A stretch of 64,000 nucleotides of DNA from contig NZ_JAKNSW010000001.1 of the NCBI RefSeq assembly GCF_023566355.1, positions 186,001-250,000 on the forward strand. The letters run 5' to 3'. The notes beneath the pieces were generated by a model. That model did no database searches. It saw only the letters and a program-made list of their open reading frames with translations, and was not told where the DNA came from. Made by a program: the position numbers and the translations under genes. Source of the DNA: Mesoplasma sp. JKS002658. GTDB lineage: Bacteria; Bacillota_I; Bacilli_A; Mycoplasmatales; Mycoplasmataceae. This document shows, piece after piece, positions 58,481-64,000 of the stretch. Numbering within the stretch: the first letter of the stretch is position 1; the number at the start of each line of letters is the position of its first letter.

Positions 58481-59502
58481 TGTTTAAGCAAAGTTGAATT
58501 CACTATTGACATATCTTTGTTCAGTTATTGAAAATCCAGTTTCTTTACTGAAGTCAAAACATTATGAACTTATTTTTAGGAATCGGTGTGTCTTTGTACA
58601 CGATGATTTGTTGATTAGCTTTTAAATCTGATGACCCGTTTTTAATGATTTCAGGAATTTCGGTTGGTTTAGTTCGGAACGCCTTATATATTCATCTAAA
58701 AACTAATTTGGACTTTCGCTCAAAAAAATGAGATAACCAGTTAACCTTAACTCCACTGCCTGCTTGACTAAATAATTTAGCTTCAGTCACTTTTAACGTT
58801 CTTTCAACGATGTTTATTTGTACATTTATGTTAGTGGTTGCTTTAATTTTTTTTGACGAACAACGAACTTTGTTAGGGCATTCTAATCAAGGGATGATTT
58901 GAGTCGGATTTATTTTGGCATGGTTAACTTCTTATGTGATTGCTAGTTTTATTTTCATTTACATTAAGAGTAATAAACTTGGTCAAATGGTGGGATTATC
59001 AATTTATTTCACGACAATGTACTTTCTTGGTTTAGGGTTCCCCTTTGAACGAATTATTTCTGTGAAATGGTTGAACTATGTTTTGTACATTCACCCATTT
59101 AGGTATGTCATGAACATTGTCCAAGCAGGATTTGTTGATTCACCAAACTTTTTTTATCAACATGATCAGTTTGATTTTGGTTATCAGGGAATGGGATGAC
59201 TACCTTACTTGTTAGCTGTAATCATGATTATCCTTTATTGAACTCTTTATAAAATCCGTTTTAATTACCTTTATGCTTTCCATCGTCGGAACAAATATGG
59301 CGAATTTGTGGTTAAAGAATCTTCAGCTCGTTATATTAGTCAGTTAAGAAGAGCAAAAAGTTCAGAAGAAGTAAAAAATTTGCATCAAGAACACAGTGAG
59401 ATGCTGAAGAATAAATCCCCAAGTACCAAAAAGATTGTTGAACAAGTAGAACATGAGTCTTGAATTGAATTTTGGTTCAAAAACCGGAATAATGGAAAGT
59501 AA
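58480..59502 (+). CDS. ABC-2-type transporter permease (second subunit)
   Basis: 340 residues, six hydrophobic segments and a charged C-terminus. Clearly paralogous in layout to the previous protein: both have a helix with (F/Y)TDPIN or NIMN followed by LGI and MVCWIAFK or MICWLAFK. Starts in TAATG overlap with the first permease. The three genes form a heteromeric exporter, with one ATPase serving two permeases. Confidence 0.82.
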
Positions 59503-59530
59503 GATTATTAATAAATTTTCTTATTTAAGT

Positions 59531-59536
59531 TATAAT
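59531..59536 (+). promoter_or_regulatory. -10 box of the ileS transcript
   Basis: TATAAT 35 bases before the T-box stem I; weak -35. Confidence 0.45.
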
Positions 59537-59564
59537 TAGTTCATGCTTTTAGCATTATAAAAAG

Positions 59565-59800
59565 GACACAATGAGAAGAAATTTTCAGAGAGCTAATGTA
59601 GTGGTGAGAATTAGCACAACCTTCTTGTTATCACCTTTTTGAAGTCGGAAAAGAAATCGTTAAGAGAGTAGAATTCTGCGGTAATGGCGCCGTTAAGTCC
59701 TAAGTAAGTGGATAAACCAGTAGTTTATCAAAAAGGATGGTACCGCGATGACTTCGCTCCTTTATTTTTAAAGGGCGAAGTTTTATTTTTTAGGAGGAAA
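59565..59800 (+). promoter_or_regulatory. T-box leader of ileS (tRNA-Ile sensing)
   Basis: Stem I begins with the AGAGAG element and CTAATG...TTAGCAC-type pairing. A candidate Ile specifier ATC lies at 59656-59658. A stem III hairpin (ATAAAC/GTTTAT) precedes the T-box GGATGGTACCGCG at 59735-59747. The bulge reads TGGT, complementary to ACCA, as expected for tRNA-Ile with discriminator A. The terminator ACTTCG...CCTTT/AAAGGGCGAAGT followed by TTTTATTTTTT lies right after. Uncharged tRNA-Ile should stabilise the antiterminator and switch on ileS. Confidence 0.93.
59750..59792 (+). terminator. T-box terminator hairpin
   Basis: ACTTCGCTCCTTT and AAAGGGCGAAGT pair (one bulge) around TATTTTT, followed by TTTATTTTTT. 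It competes with the antiterminator. Confidence 0.85.
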
Positions 59801-59806
59801 TCAAAA

Positions 59807-62542
<2,736 letters not shown>

Positions 62543-62558
62543 AAAGGATGGCTAAAAT

Positions 62559-63353
62559 TTGACTTGGATAGATAATCTTAAATTCTGGTTAAAGAATCAT
62601 AATTTTGCCTGAAGGTTCAAACTAATGGTTTGCCTGCCGATTTTTAGTGTTTTAGTTTTAATTGATTGAGCAACTAAAATTGCAGTTCAATTTAGTATGG
62701 ATCAAGGTGAAGTTCACCGTTTTCTCCCTCATTTTCTAAAGTTAGAATATATGATTAATCCTGGAAGTGCTTATGGAGCGAATGCAAGTAATGCTGGTTT
62801 AGCGATTGGTCTAGCAACTTTGGTTACCATTGTGGCACTAATAATTTTTATTTTTGCCAACGATAAAAAGTGATTAATTGCGATTGTTTTTATTCTTTCA
62901 GGATCATTTGCTAATCTCCTTGCTCGGGCTTGAGCACCTGTGGTTAGTGGGGACAATCATCAAGGACAAAAGGGCGGGGTGATTGACTTTTTGGTCTGAG
63001 ATTTTAAAATCTTAGGTTCTGGTGATTATGTCTTTAACCTCGCCGACGTATGAGTTAATATCGGGGTCATTATTTTGATTATTGACTTAATCATTGAAAT
63101 TGTTTTATACCTTAATGCTGCTTATCACCAGAAACATCTTAACCAATTTCGAGATGTGGAAAACCATTTAATTAAACGAATGAGAACAATTAACCAAAAA
63201 GTCAATAGTCCCGAACCAAGTTTGGTGATTGATGAAAAACCAGTGGTAACGATCAAAAACCAGTCAGGAAATACGAATAAAAAAGAACAACGGGCAATGG
63301 AAAAATCGCAAAAGATGAGAGAAAAGCAAAATGGAAAAAACAATTCAAATTAA
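62559..63353 (+). CDS. lspA: Lipoprotein signal peptidase LspA
   Basis: 264 residues if started at TTG 62559 (AAAGGA 10 bases upstream); no upstream ATG is in frame. It has four hydrophobic segments. Family motifs are NPGSAYG near 71, SGSFANLLARAW and VIDFLVWDF...FNLADVWVNIG, containing both catalytic aspartates. After the last helix a charged tail of about 80 residues extends beyond usual LspA length. It cleaves signal peptides at lipidated Cys, as in the two lipoproteins of this window. Many TGA-Trp. Overlaps rluD by 23 bases. Confidence 0.9.
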
Positions 63354-64000
63354 AGATGTTGATTATCAAAATGCTCGGTTAGATAAGTTTTTAGTAGCTT
63401 ATCTCAAAGAAGAATACGATTTTTCTCGCGTTTATTTGCAAAAGTTAATTAAAGACGGTTGTGTTTTGATTAATAATTCTCCTCAAAGTGCTAATTATCG
63501 ATTGGTTAAAGGTGATGTAATTATTATCAATCTTCCTTCCCTTGTTGTTGGTACAATTCAGGGTGAAGATTTGCCTTTAAAGATTATTTATGAAGACAAG
63601 GATTTATTGGTAATTGATAAACCTAACAATATGGTTGTCCACCCTTCGCTTGGTAATTGATCAGGAACAGTGGTTAATGCTTTGATAAATCAAGTTGATG
63701 ATTTATCAGGAATTGGGGGTGTAGAACGTCCTGGTATTGTGCATCGTCTAGATAAGCAAACTACAGGATTACTAATTGTGGCAAAAAACGATATCACTCA
63801 CCAAAAGTTAACCACAATGTTTAAAAATCATGAGATTGAAAAAGAGTATATTGCTTTGGTGTGAGGGGTGATTGAAGAAGATGAAGCTTTGATTGATGCA
63901 CCAATCGGGCGTAGTAGTAGTGATCGTAAAAAAATGAGTGTTACTGCAACAAATTCCAAATCAGCCAAAACTTGATTTAAGGTTTTAGAACGTTTTGCTC
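63331..64000 (+). CDS. rluD: RluD-family large-subunit pseudouridine synthase (3' end outside window)
   Basis: The first 223 residues are visible. An N-terminal S4 RNA-binding domain (NARLDKFLVAYL...LQKLIKDGCVLINN) precedes the synthase core DLLVIDKPNNMVVHP and GIVHRLDKQTTGLLIVAKN, where the aspartate of HRLD is catalytic. Start ATG 63331 overlaps the lspA end; the lspA-rluD order is common in Firmicutes. Confidence 0.94.

Overview
The window is AT-rich chromosomal DNA of a mollicute (wall-less bacterium) that reads UGA as tryptophan. Almost every gene is cut into pieces by TGA under the standard code and becomes a full-length, family-typical protein once TGA is read as Trp. The 16S rRNA start (GGCGGCATGCCTAATACATG), the lipoprotein signal peptides and the gene order fakA-plsX-rnc-smc-(pst)-ftsY and mraZ-rsmH-ftsA-ftsZ-sepF point to the Spiroplasma/Entomoplasma/Mesoplasma lineage. 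That placement is inference; I cannot name a species.

Layout. 1-2137: end of an unknown gene, a small basic protein, tRNA-Leu(CAA), an unknown membrane protein and rpmB. 2386-9300: yloU, fakA (fatty acid kinase), plsX, rnc and smc. 9379-14419: a phosphate transport operon (membrane-anchored PstS, a PstC-PstA fusion permease, PstB, PhoU). 14462-21336: ftsY-ylxM (SRP targeting), ymdB, an alpha/beta-hydrolase-like protein, a large polytopic membrane protein, metK and the exoribonuclease yhaM. 21376-26664 (minus strand): two large surface lipoproteins followed by a HIT protein, an arrangement resembling the hit locus of Mycoplasma hominis. 26868-35438: sufS-sufU-5-formyl-THF cyclo-ligase, pgi, an easily missed membrane protein, a DUF2130 coiled-coil nuclease-like protein, a SpoU-type RNA methyltransferase and gapN. 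35600-40760: one complete 16S-23S-5S rRNA operon with promoter, RNase III processing stems and terminator; there is no tRNA in the spacer. 40851-45906: a giant FtsX-type permease and an unknown partner. 46056-50222: pheS-pheT, a DUF177 protein and rpmF. 50375-54629: the reduced dcw division cluster. 54724-59502: an alpha/beta hydrolase and an ABC-2-type exporter operon whose ATPase has degenerate motifs. 59530-64000: T-box-controlled ileS, then lspA and rluD (truncated by the window end).

How the parts fit. Several genes serve each other: rnc should cut the two long rRNA stems seen here; lspA should process the two lipoproteins; fakA and plsX feed exogenous fatty acids into phospholipid; pgi and gapN belong to the central glycolytic route; FtsZ, SepF and a very divergent FtsA are what remains of the division cluster without peptidoglycan genes. 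I saw no phage, insertion sequence, CRISPR array or restriction cluster. The least explained items are the ABC ATPase with missing signature and H-loop residues, the degenerate FtsA, the hydrolase-like protein with a replaced nucleophile, and the large unknown membrane proteins.
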